This document shows positions 1 to 11,589 of a stretch of 64,000 nt of DNA, piece by piece; within the stretch, counting starts at the first letter, position 1; the number at the start of each line of letters is the position of its first letter. The position numbers and the translations under genes are program-made. The notes under the pieces were generated by a model. It did no database searches. It had not been told where the DNA came from and was given only the letters and a program-made list of their open reading frames with translations. This DNA comes from Purshia tridentata. Taxonomy: Eukaryota > Streptophyta > Magnoliopsida > Rosales > Rosaceae. The stretch is taken from assembly GCA_003254885.1 (NCBI GenBank), contig QANT01005788.1, positions 124,422-188,421 of the forward strand, in the 5' to 3' direction.

Positions 1-133
1 TCAATGTGCCTTTTCGGGGTGTTGGGCCTGACTTCTTGTTTGTTTGGGTTGTTTAAGTTTTGGGCCTTGTAAGTAATGGTTATCCTTCTGGGCCTCTTTT
101 ATGAATTGCTGATTCGCATATCTGGGCCCATTA

Positions 134-479
134 TCCATCCATAAGATATGATGACCTTATTGACCCTCTTCCAAATGACAAGTAACATAGGGCAAATAAG
201 GTCCAATTTTCTGATGGTGACACTGACAACAACATCTCTGCCAAATTGCCAATTAATTGCCAAGACGAATGGACGAGTACCTCAATTACAAATCCCAACT
301 TAGGGGTGGGCGCTGGGCGGGGTACCATCCATAAGATATGATGACCTTATTGACCCTCTGCCAAATGCCAAGTAACATAGGGCAAATAAGGTTCAATTTT
401 CTGATGGTGACACTGACCACAACATCCCTGCCAAATTGCCAAGACGAATGGACGAGTACCTCAATTCCAAATCCCAACT
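134..479. repeat. Imperfect direct duplication, two units offset by 190 bp
   Basis: The segment 134-300 is repeated at 324-479. Both copies share the stretch starting ATAAGATATGATGACC (141 and 331) and end with CAAATCCCAACT. The first copy has an extra 12 bases near 250-261, and there are a few substitutions, so the duplication is not brand new. Confidence 0.85.
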
Positions 480-741
480 GCAAAGGGGCTGTACGTGTTG
501 CCCCATAGCCCACAACTATAACAATGTGCCCAACACAACACAACACATGATCGATGAATGTGAAAGACATGCATGATGTTCTATACCATGGGTGCAAATA
601 AGTTTTTCTCCACAACTACAACAACTATTTACTGCTTCTTTAATGTGAATGTTTTAATGCTTAATCACTTCCACTTGTTTTAGGTGATTATAATATAATG
701 CAGCTAATTTGCAAGAATGCTTTAAAACTAACTATTTTTTT

Positions 742-1022
742 GGATCTACTATATGATAAAATCTCATAATCTGAACTATTCATTTTTTAGGCCTTACTTC
801 AAAGATCATTTTTGTCAAAAATTTCGAGAAAGTTATTTTAACTATATGATTATAATAACAATCATTTATTATTTTTTATCGAAAATAATATTCGTTTATT
901 TATTTGATTATAGTTAGATGGCTAATAATTTTCATGCTGATTAATTTTTTATAATGATAATATTTGAAGTGTGGTCTAAAAATAAATTGTTCGGATTATA
1001 AGATTAGTCATCTAATGGGTCC
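742..1022. mobile_element. Degenerate fold-back (MITE-like) element
   Basis: The left arm, read from 742, matches the reverse complement of the right arm ending at 1022. One conserved block is ATCTCATAATCTGAAC in the left arm against ATCTTATAATCCGAAC from the right arm, followed by similar TTTTTAGrCC and CACTTCAAA stretches. There is no coding capacity. The arms are diverged, and no target-site duplication can be told apart from the flanking poly-T/poly-A. Confidence 0.55.
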
Positions 1023-2401
1023 AAAAAAATGATTAACTTCATATTAACTTACCAAATAGTTACTTTAGGTGCAGGTGAATGGTGTCGGAGGGAGAGGTCC
1101 ATTTCAAATTTTTTTGAGAAAACAAATTAAAGGTGGATTGCCCCTGCCTATAGCTCTGCAGCTCTGCATGTCCACATGCCCTGGGTCAGTTTACAACGTG
1201 GGGCTCTTGGCGTACTTGGCTTTTTGCCCACCCCACCACTCCTCTCAGACGACACAAGCTTTTCAATAATGTGTGCACCAAGTTTCTGCATGTTTAATTT
1301 CTTCTTAATTTGCATTTGTTATATTGAATCCAACTCTTCATTCACCCAATCAAATCAGCAAAACTGTGTGCACACCCACAAACTAGCTACTATGTGCCAT
1401 TACTAGTTATATATAATATGGAAAACTGTTTAAGACAGTACTCTTAAAGTCTAGGGGTTAGTACTGTTATGGACCCCCAAAGCGTTGTGTTTATTTAAAA
1501 TACAAAACTCTATCCATTGTCATGACTCAGTCGGTTTATTTGTCTATCTGTTTCTTGGCTGGCAAGCCAATGAACAACTTCACATTCTATTGCAGAAGAA
1601 TATTTGTTGCTATCAGTTCCAAAGGCGGTTGTTGATTAAGACTTTGTCATATATATTATAATCTAACTTGAAACTCTACAGCCTAATCATTTTTTTTGGA
1701 TGGGATTTAAATTACTAATTAACTATTAAAAAAAAAGTTTGTATAGGAAAAAATAATTCATTAAGTAGAAGGTCATGAATCGATCATGAGCATCACTTTT
1801 TGTGTTAACATGGAAAAGACTTCACTTTTTTTTTCTTTTCTAATTTCAGACCAACTTTTAAGTTTGAACTTTGAACTTTCTGGTCTTACACCACTCAAAA
1901 CCAACATGCTGTGTAGCTGTCAGGAGGTCTGGGACATGCCAAGGCATGAATGCTAGGTGGATTTGATTTTGGCAGTACAAAGCCAACTGAAATTGTATGT
2001 ACTCCCTATTTACCTATTCATATATAGAAGGAAATGTTCTCTTACCATATTATAAATCTAAACTATTAATTAGTTTAATTCTTGATAAATTGTATGGTCT
2101 AGATTCACAATCTAATGAGAAAACACTACCTATATGACAGAGACCTTTGCGTGCCACCATGTATATCTGGGAATAAATGATATTGAATATTAAAGTACTA
2201 TTATTGAAAGATTATAGGTTAGTTTAATATATTTAAGGGGTGGAGAAGTGAGTTGTCTTGTGGGGTTAATGTGGTATACAGCCATAATCCCATACCTCCA
2301 TAATAATATCCCCCCCTCTACACATACCTGCACACATACCATAACCATTAACCAGCTCATATAATGTGACCACCCCTCTGTCAACTGCTTTTCTATTATT
2401 C

Positions 2402-2411
2402 TATATATATA
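2402..2411 (+). promoter_or_regulatory. TATA box of the Glu/Lys-rich protein gene
   Basis: A TATATATA motif lies about 100 bases upstream of the ATG at 2505, which is a usual spacing for a plant TATA box with a short 5' leader. Confidence 0.5.
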
Positions 2412-2504
2412 GGCTATACTTGTTATTTATCCATCTGATTCTACAAACCCAAACCATTCTACTTCTTATTCTTCCATTTGATTCTCATCTCATAGGCTAC
2501 AGCC

Positions 2505-4833
2505 ATGTCTACTGAGACTACTACTGTTGTATCTGTGCCTGCTGATGATCAGGTAATTAAATCGTCTGCTTAATTTTGACAACTTTTCTCTTTATTAATT
2601 TACTCCTTTTATGTTGTTAAATATGCATGGGATTTGGGAGGTATACGTATTTCCAATTATCCTTGTCTGAATTACTGTCAACAACAGAACAAAGGAGTTG
2701 ATATCCGGGGTTTAAGTTGATATCTGGGGTTTAGTATTTGATATATACTTATTGGATGTTGCTTAATATTGTTGATAATATAGAAATAGAATCCCACATC
2801 AGAAATTTTAAGCTTTGCATGATAATATATAATATAAGGATACCAAACACCAATTAGTTTTTGGTTGAATGTTCTAACTTTTAGCAAGCCACAATTAGAC
2901 CTGACTTTTCCTTCCACAACCAAAAATCCCATGTATGTTTTAATATGCTCCAGCTTTGTGTGTTTAGTTGTAACATTAATGAGTTTATCTATTGACAGTT
3001 TGGATTTCTCACTATGTGTCTGGCTGCAGTTTTCATTGCATTTTAAACCATGGATTAGTACATAGAAAAAATGCTATATATGTTGTATTTCAATCCATCA
3101 TTTCTAAACAAATCAAGCAGATAAATAATAATTAATTGAGAACCCACATAGTCAGTAGAAACAGGTTTTCTTGATTTGCTGATGTTGTGTTATGTTTTAC
3201 CTTATCTGTTGTTATGATTCGAAATTGGTTGTCTTCTATGGTCATGTTATGTTGCAGCTGATCATATGGTTTTGTATTACAGCAGCCACTTGAGAAAAAG
3301 GTAAAAGAAGAAATACATGCAATTAAAGTGGATGATAGTCCTCCATCCAAGGATGATGGGGAAAAAGATGAGAAAGAAAATCTTATAGCAGATAACTCAG
3401 AAGGTTCAGAGATTCCAATCACTAAGGTTGAAGAAACACCAGCAGACCACAACCAGATCGAGCCTCCTGTTGTTGAGGTCCAGAAGGTTGATCATGTTCT
3501 GGTTGAAGCTGGCCCCAAAGAGGTTGAGAATTATGATGAGGACCCAGAAGCATCATCAACAAAATTAGACTCAGTAGGTGAAACTTTGGAAAGGCAAGCA
3601 GATGAGAGTCCCACAATTGAAGTGGTTGAAGATGTTCAAGCTGAGAAACCAACAGTTGAAGATGAAGCAGCGGAGAAAATAGCAGTTCAAGCAGTTGAGG
3701 AAGAGCCAGAGAAGAAGACAGAAACTATTGAAGCAGAGGAGAAAATAGCAATTGGAGCAATTGAGCAAGAAGCTGAGGCAGAAACTACTGAAGCAGATGA
3801 TAAACCAGCTGTTGAACAAGTTGAAGAACCGAAAGATGATGAGAAGCCAAAAACTGAAGCTTTAGATGAGCCTAATCAAATAACTGAAGCAGCTGTTCAG
3901 TCAGTGGAGTGTTTGGAGACTACTCTTGTCAAAGATTCAGAATCCATAAATGAAAAGACTGAAGAAAACGTTGAGGGTGAGCAAAATACTATTGCTCATG
4001 AGGACAAGATTGAGGAAGTCAGTGCAGAAGTTCATGAACCTGTTGCCACTGAGATCTCTGTGTCAACTATTGAGGAAGCTCAAACTAAAGAGAAAGAAGC
4101 TGGGACAGATAAAGAAGCAGAGAAAGCAGCAGAGAAAGAAACAGAGAAAGAAGCAGAGCAAGTAATAGAGAAAGAAACAGAGAAAGAAGCAGAGAAAGTA
4201 ACAGAGAAAGAAGGAGAGAAAGAAACGGAGAAAGAAGCAGAGAAAGAAACAGAGAAAGAAGCAGGTGAGTTGTTGAAGGATGAGACTGTGCTGAGTGAAA
4301 AAGCTGCTGACATGGAAGAAAAGTGTGTCAAAATAGAACAAGAAACTGAAGAGAATGAGAAGACTGAAGCGAAGAAAACTGATGAGGATGGTAATGGGTT
4401 AAAAAATGTTGCAGCAGTTGCTGAAAAATCACTAGAGGGAGAGCAGACGGATACAGACTTGGTTGAGGCTAAAGAGGTGTCTGTCAAAGAAGACTTGTAC
4501 AAGGACATTAAGGTAAATGAAGACACTGCCGTGCCTTCTGCCATTGATGAACCTGCAGGAGAACACAAGGATTCCCAGTTGGATGTCAAGGCTGTGGAGA
4601 CATTGAAAGCTGATGAAAATAAATTGGAGAATACAGAAGAAATTACAAATGAGTCCTCCAAAGATGAGGAAGTGCATGACGTTTCATCAGCAAAACCAGC
4701 ACAAAAGCAATCAGGTAGCATCATGTCAAAGGTGAAGCAATCGATTGTGAAGGTAAAGAAAGCTATCATTGGGAAATCTCCCAGCTCAAAAGTGCTCACA
4801 CCTGAAGTCAAAGCAGATGAGCATGTCAAGTAG
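2505..4833 (+). CDS. Glu/Lys-rich low-complexity plant protein (two exons, 532 aa)
   Basis: Exon 1 is 2505-2552 (16 codons, ending CAG before GTAATT). Exon 2 is 3283-4833, entered in phase 0 after TTACAG; an acceptor 3 bases later is also possible. The protein is highly acidic, with many Glu, Lys, Ala, Thr and Val residues. Residues about 289-344 are a run of short KETEKEAE-type units, likely charged single helix or coiled coil. The tail changes character: a basic, Ser-rich segment (SKVKQSIVKVKKAIIGKSP and beyond) resembles the conserved C-terminus of plant proteins named only as 'neurofilament-like' or 'titin-like'. There is no catalytic domain, signal peptide or membrane segment. I infer a disordered scaffold or membrane/cytoskeleton-associated protein, but the function is unknown. 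The intron (730 bp) carries a small imperfect repeat near 2696-2735. Confidence 0.85.
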
Positions 4834-5952
4834 TTTTAAGCAGGACAAAGATAGTTTATGGATCATTTTGCAGATTCAATTTAGTGTCACATATGGTGTA
4901 GTTGATTGATTTGGGGTTCTTCTTGTGCTTACCTCTGGAATGATGAACAGGTGTGCACAAGAAGGCAAAGACCATGCTTTTTTGTTTCGTGTGGGATTTG
5001 CAGGATTTTCTTACTTCTTTTTCATGTTAGATACAAGTTTTATTTGTGTTTGGTTGGGTGAGTCATGTGTGCATGTAACATGTAATTGATATGTTTTTTC
5101 ACTGTTATTTTTATTTTCCAATTTATAATGAGTGTTACTGTTATTTTACATGTAGCTTCCATGTCAAAGATTTACATATTGATAAGTTTTAATAGGACAA
5201 AACAATTAAGTAGAATATGTTAATCTTTTTATATATAGACATGGAATTGATGTTCTGTGATAGAATCATAGAAAATTAAGAAGATCCCAAGTATTGTCAC
5301 TACTATGCTAAGTGGTGGGACTTATAGTTTCAACAGTGGAATACTTTATTTTTTTTCTTAACTCAATGAAATTTTCTAGCGCATATGATAATTGATACTA
5401 CTTCTCTAAACATATACAATCTCTCGTTGATATGATATATTAAATAATTGCATGTCATCTTGAAAATAATCTCAAAAAAGTTATTATATAAGTAAACTTA
5501 TGCTTTATTTTTACATAGGAATCAAACTCTTATAATATTTACTAGTTTCCTCATTTTCTCTCAGAACTTACCAAGTCATTGTAAACCTATTCTTCATTAT
5601 TAGCTTATTCGTACAATCGTACTTAATGTATAATAGAACTCGCTAATGACCATTTGGTTTAGCAATGACACTTAATCATCCCTTTATAGAAGTATGTTTT
5701 GAATTCAAATCTCATCAACGACAGTTTATTAATCAAAAAAATGTAGAACTGAACCCTCCCTTCTCAGCCAAAAAATAAAATGAAAAGGATCTTTAATCTA
5801 ATTTGATCAAGATCTCTTGGGCTTGACAAAAAAAAAAGTTCTTCTTGGCTGATGATTGCCAATCCTTTTCCTTTTGGGCCAGACCCAATTCAGATTTTGA
5901 CTTTCTCGACTCACAGACTGTAGAAATGGGATTAGTTATATGGCAATGAACA

Positions 5953-6368
5953 ATATTTGGGTCACCGCTTAGGGGTATCTCAAAATCACTCTATTTCTCT
6001 AAATTGTAATTTCGATAATACCGACGTATAATTGGAACCGTTCACATTTTATATTATCTATTATAGATTAACTATGTAAAAAATCAACTCAATCAGAAAT
6101 CATTTGGTTATATAATTATTGTCAATTAAGTAGAAAAAATAAATGGTTTCGGATTATAGAGTGATTTTTTGGCTAAACCATTAATTTTTTCTATTTAGTT
6201 TACAATAATTATATAACCAAACGATTTCTGATTGAGTTGATTTGTTGCATATATGATCTATAATAGGTGATATAAAATGTGAATAATTCCAATCATACGC
6301 CAATATTACTGAAATTATAATTTTAAGGAATGGGGTGACCTTGAGTTACCCTAGGGTGACCTAAATAT
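5953..6368. mobile_element. Fold-back MITE with near full-length inverted arms
   Basis: The left arm from 5953 (ATATTTGGGTCACC) is matched along roughly 190 bases by the reverse complement of the right arm ending at 6368 (ATATTTAGGTCACC). The inner part is very similar: CAACTCAATCAGAAATC followed by TTTGGTTATATAATTATTG in both. Only about 25 bases separate the arms. There is no open frame. Such palindromic, non-coding elements are typical of MITEs; I could not fix a target-site duplication, so the superfamily is open. Confidence 0.8.
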
Positions 6369-9300
6369 GGTTGATGTCTAACATTTTGTTGTTGTTGTCA
6401 ATTCAAGTTGGACTTGGAGTATCCTTAGAATAAGATGGGAATTCGGTGTCAAACTTTGAGTATTGTGTATGTGGCAACATCGATAGTCGTGAGTTCTAGA
6501 ATGAATAAATTACCCAAAGGTCTTCTCCCTGACAATGAAATATGCATAGAGAAAACTCCAGAAAGCAAGCCTAGAAAGGGGATCGTGCCCCAGTACTCCA
6601 CACGAGACATGGGTTGGTGGGTTTACTTAAAACACATTCCTACATTTGACTCACAATCAAAAGCAGGACCAAAAAGAAGTTAGATTACCATCTACATGTA
6701 GATTAGGAGATGACTTATAGGAGTGAGTGAATGGCATATTGTACAGCTTGGGAGAGAATAAAGTTGAGAGAAATTAAAGAGGGTTCCTCAATGGCCTTTA
6801 TTGGGTTCATAAAATCTGAGACCCAAAAGAAGAAAATGACATATATGTGATTGTAGGGTTAGAATGGGGCAGTGGTAATTAGATGTTGGTCATCGACCAA
6901 AGTATCCAACGCTGGCACTGGCATGCCCACCAGGCCAAGGGCCCAAGGCCAATTAAGGCCAGCTAGGTTGGAACAAATCAAAAGTGAGAGTAGCTACTAG
7001 CTATAGCTAGCTACATATGCTCATATGCTTAGTGGTTTATATATAATTAAATAAAATAAGAATATGCTTGAGTTGTACATAAAGTAATTATATAAGATGA
7101 AGATCAATGTCATTGGAACAAGAGAAAGATATGTATGCCAGAGGCAGTGAGGCAGACCCAAGCAACATAGGGGGAACAACCTTTTCTTTTACCCTTCTTT
7201 GTTACAACTTACAACCCAAAATCAAAATCCTCCTCTCCCTTTGGACCCTGACCTTTCTTCAGGACCAAGTTTGCCTACATGTCCCCCCCACTCTCTTTCT
7301 CTCTCTTTTAAGTCTTTCTAATTCTCTCCCTCCAAATATAGACACAAATTAAAGGGGGATGTAATTTGGGGCATGAACCCCTACCTCTGCTTTGGCTTTG
7401 AGATCCAGACTTGCACTACACGTCTGTGAGTGAAGCCGCAAAACGTTTATATATACGTTATTTAACTAATGAACCTACATATGACTTGTGGCAAACTTCC
7501 TCGGTCAGATCAGTAAATATATATAACCTATGACATGCATTCTTCGAATGTTGGAACAAACACAATGATGCATGGAAGCAAGGTTTGGCACTTTACCCAA
7601 ACCAGGAATGAATGTTGGTACTATGTTGTTCAGCCCAGTACTGCTCATCACATGTAAGGGCATAGGGCATTTGCATAATCGATCTGCCTCAAACACCTGT
7701 AATAAGCATTTAGTCTTTTTGGTTTATATATATGGTTTAGAAATGGTTTTTGCTTACGTGGGTGACTTTGAACCGTTAACGAATGTGAATCTAACTATGT
7801 ATAGATCAATCCACACCCATTGTGAACCTCACTATTTATATGGTTCACATCTATTAACAATTCATTCACGCTAACATTGCTCATTGTACAAAGAAGAAAC
7901 AATGTCATCAAAATATTCTCTTCCAGTACTCATCATGATCAGTATAAAGCAGGTCACGGACACCTATATTTTTCATTTTTTTTTTCAACAATTCACAGGA
8001 ATAAAATAAGGATGATTACAAACACAAGTGGTCGTGTGTGAGGGGCTAGCAGAGAATTGACATAATAATTTGTGAACCCCTAGTGTTGTAAGTGGCAACA
8101 TTAATATATATTGAGATCTATGCAATGTATTGATCATTCTAAAATAATTAATTTAATTATGTTATTGCTGATTTGGACATAGTCATGCTCTTTCATCCTT
8201 TTGCACGTGTATTTTGCATTAATTTGGAGGACAGATAGAGAAAAGTGGTGGGTTTATAGGAGCGTTGGGTGCGGAATTTAGTTGATTGCATGTTTCATAA
8301 AGTTGGGCTCATGTCTTCGCTTTTGAGAGACGTCGTCTTGGATTAGTTCAGAAGTCTTTGAAACAATTTATCAAACACCTCATCCAACCTTCTATGACTT
8401 TTACACTTTTTATATATATGTTTCAAACCTCATGTCCATCTTTGTCTCCCCCATTTCATTTGCTTTAATTCCTCCTTTGCCTCTTATGCCTATGCGTTGT
8501 CACAATTACCAAGAGCTAGCAAATTAATTAATTTGAGTAGCAAGGATTACTTATCGCTCCAATATTATATGAATTTTACGATTAAATCTCGTATATATTA
8601 ACGATCGACAGTTGTTTACATATACATATATAATTGTTTAAAATACTATTTTTAATTAACGTGAATCTTAATCATCTACAAAATTTCATATTTTATTGGG
8701 ATAATATTCAAAATCATTTATTATGCCAATCAAAAAAATTCAATATTATGATAAATTTGTGTTTCACACGTGACACATAATTAGGAGAGCCAATTGCCAA
8801 CAAGATATATGAAAGATGTAGATGATGGTTTTATATTTTTGTCTGATGGGTGGTGGGAAAGCAATATATCACTTGATCACTTTTGACATATAATACATAG
8901 TAATTCATTGATTAATTAATGGTTAATACATAATCATTAGAAATATTTTATAAATTTTTTAGGGTTGAGCACATAAGGTAAGGGAGTAATATGAAGGGAC
9001 AAGGGATGTGAATGTATGGCTGAAGGCTGTCCCAGTAAGACCTATATATATATATATATTAACCTCATTTGAACAAACATAAACTTTATTGAGGTGTTTA
9101 ATCCTAAAATAAAATTAGAAAAAGGAGAAAAGAGAGAAGGCAGATGATCTGCTCTCCAAAGACGAGATTGTAACTTTAATACTGTTTGTTTGTCTCCATT
9201 AGGCACTATGCAACCTCCTTCCCTTTCCTTCATGTTTTCTTTTATTTGGAAAAAAAAAAAGAAAAAAGTTAATGAATAAAACAGTGTTGTCTGGCATCAA

Positions 9301-10294
9301 GTTCCTTAGCTTGGTTTTGGCCAAGGTCTGAAATTTGTTTAACATTTGTTACACACAATTCATTATTAGTGACAAGGGAGACACCAATCCAAGTATATAT
9401 TTATGAGTTGCCTATATATGGCCCTATATCGGTGTACCTTTTTCTTGATTGAAGGAATGTCAAGAATATGAGTCCAATTCTTTTCATAAGCGTACACTCT
9501 ATTATTAAAAATATTAGTACGTACGTGATAAAATGAAAATATTATTATGCACAATGGCAATGCAACCAGGGACGAGTGAAAGTAGTTGCCCTTCACTTAA
9601 ATTGTCTTGCTATAGAAGAGTAGAGCCAGATACTTGATAAAATATTTCTAAAAAATGAGATAATTAAGGAAAATATAAAGAATATTTGAGAGCTTTTATT
9701 TTTTAAAAATATATTTGAAAACTTTCTCATCTCGCCACAAAATAATATTAATAATAATAATAAATCCGCCACTAGTTAAATCATACTAATTATGCTTCAT
9801 GCCTAAAAAAATTGATGCATATGACTAAGGCTGGCTAGCATGCACATCTCTTTGTTAGGAAATGCATGAGGCATGGACTATGCTAGTCTTGTAATTTTCC
9901 TTTCGTCTGTTTCCTTGCACTTGTTATCAATTTTTTTCACCTACCTACCACTCCATTAAATCTTACTTATATAATTAAGAATATGATTGTCATACGTTTT
10001 CCCTCATAATCTAGAAAAATCTGATAATCGATCGACTACCCTTTTGTTCTTGTCCTTTGGATGAATATAATGGAGAATACTTGGGAAAGAAACAAAACCC
10101 AGCTCACAATATAAGTTTATGACATCGTTTACATTTCATCTCATTCAGTATTCAATTTGGTTATAAGCTAGGCTTTTTCTTTTTCTGGGAGATGATGATC
10201 AGTACATATATATATAACTATATAAGATAAGAAGTAGCTAATTAGTTTTTCTTCCTTAGAAAAAAGAGGTTTAATAAAGCTACGTCTATTGCTT

Positions 10295-11100
10295 AAGAGT
10301 GCTTATATATATTCCACTCTTATGTCCTATTTCTTTACCTTTTTTATTTTTACACTCACTATTAAATTTGAAAAAAATATATATAAAAACACTTTTTTTA
10401 CTTCCCATTATTTCTAAATACTTATATATATTCCACTCTTATGTCCTATTTCTTTACCTTCATTATTTTTACACTCACTATTAAATTTGAAAAAAATATA
10501 TAAAAACACTTTTTTTACTTCCCATTATTTCTAAATATGATCATTTGATATACCAACTCAAACACTTACCTACTAAACACTCTTCCCACCCCCTTAACTA
10601 TCACCACCCATCTTAATTTTTCTATAATTCTTTTCTTCTATAAACTCTAGTTCTACTCTATCACCAAATTTAAAATCTATGATACTATTTGGTTGATGCT
10701 CATACATTTATTAAAATGTATGATTATTCTATGCTTTAAACCATTTTTATTTATTTATAATTTTAGATCAAGAATTCATTCTTTTTTAATGTTTCTTTTG
10801 ATTTAGGGATTGAATATTAGTCTTTTGGATTTAATTTGGAATTTATGAATGAATTAAAGGATGAGTATATTATTATTTTTCTTCTATTTGGAAAAAGATA
10901 TATGGGTGGATGGAATGATAGTTAAAAGGGGTGGAAAGAGTGTTTAGTAAATGAATATTTGAGTTGATATATCAAGGGGTGTTATAAGAATAATAGGAGA
11001 TGAGAAGAATATTTTTATTATTTTTTTCAAATTTAATGATGGGTGGAAAAATAAGATTGAGTGGGGAAATAAGACAATGAGTGAAAATATAAGCATTTTT
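10295..11100. mobile_element. Large fold-back element with a tandem duplication inside the left arm
   Basis: The left arm (about 10295-10640) and right arm (about 10900-11100) are inverted copies. GATATACCAACTCAAACACT near 10546 pairs with the stretch near 10950-10975, and both ends read ATATAAGC when viewed from inside. Within the left arm a unit of about 118 bp is present twice (10302-10420 and 10421-10537), while the right arm has it once. The central 250 bp is AT-rich and non-coding. Ends are approximate. Confidence 0.75.
10302..10537. repeat. Tandem duplication of about 118 bp inside the fold-back element
   Basis: Unit 1 is 10302-10420 and unit 2 is 10421-10537. Each starts CTTATATATATTCCACTC and ends CATTATTTCTAAATA. 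They differ by a few bases only, so the duplication is younger than the inverted arms. Confidence 0.9.
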
Positions 11101-11502
11101 TTTTAAATAGTTAATATTCTCCTCCTAAATTAGTGTTGGGAATGAATTATTGTAGCTGCTAAGTAAGGAAACCATTTTTTCTAGAGTAATGTTTATTTTT
11201 GAATATTTGGTATGTTATGTTATTATATCGTAAATTTAAATTAATATGAATTTAATTAATAATTTAGATTTATAGTTTATCTGACTCAGACTATAATATA
11301 AATCGAAATATTATTAACATTAATTTGGTCCATAAACAAAACAACCACGTGGGATATACTATGTGGACAAGTGGGCCACCATGGTAACAAAATCAATTAT
11401 CAATTTCCGAATTCCTCCTTTGAAGTATGACTTGTTGGGTTGTTTGGGCGTTGGCTCTTCCAACTCCCTCTGTTTTTCTGGTATGCTTGTGTTTTCTGCA
11501 CA

Positions 11503-11513
11503 TATTATATATA
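11503..11513 (+). promoter_or_regulatory. Possible TATA box of the Aux/IAA gene
   Basis: TATTATATATA lies about 80 bases before the ATG at 11590. A second AT-rich candidate follows near 11561-11571, so the assignment is uncertain. Confidence 0.35.
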
Positions 11514-11589
11514 CAGAGATTCATGGCCTGAGATAGCGGCTTTTGAGCACTATCACATTTATATATATTTTATCTCTGAAATTAGGAAA

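Larger units (their letters stand above)
1..2400. other. Intergenic region with repeats, upstream of the Glu/Lys-rich protein gene
   Basis: I see no convincing gene here. The short open frames have no recognisable domain, and those at 131-615 lie inside a duplicated segment. The stretch contains a direct duplication (134-479) and a degenerate fold-back element (742-1022), listed separately. The remainder is AT-rich without further recognised structure. Confidence 0.6.
4834..11589. other. Long intergenic region between the Glu/Lys-rich gene and the Aux/IAA gene
   Basis: About 4834-5150 should be the 3' UTR of the upstream gene. The rest contains two fold-back elements (5953-6368 and 10295-11100, listed separately), short AT microsatellites (for example 9050-9060) and unconvincing open frames. 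I checked 6435-6683, 7107-7352 and 7572-7874 by eye and recognised no protein family. Confidence 0.6.

Noticed and set aside
4063-4829. Long Phe/Ser-rich open frames on the minus strand opposite the Glu/Lys-rich gene
   Set aside because: They are mirror images of the AGAAAGAAGC repeats in the coding strand. The composition is purely a result of the repeat, and there are no splice or start signals.
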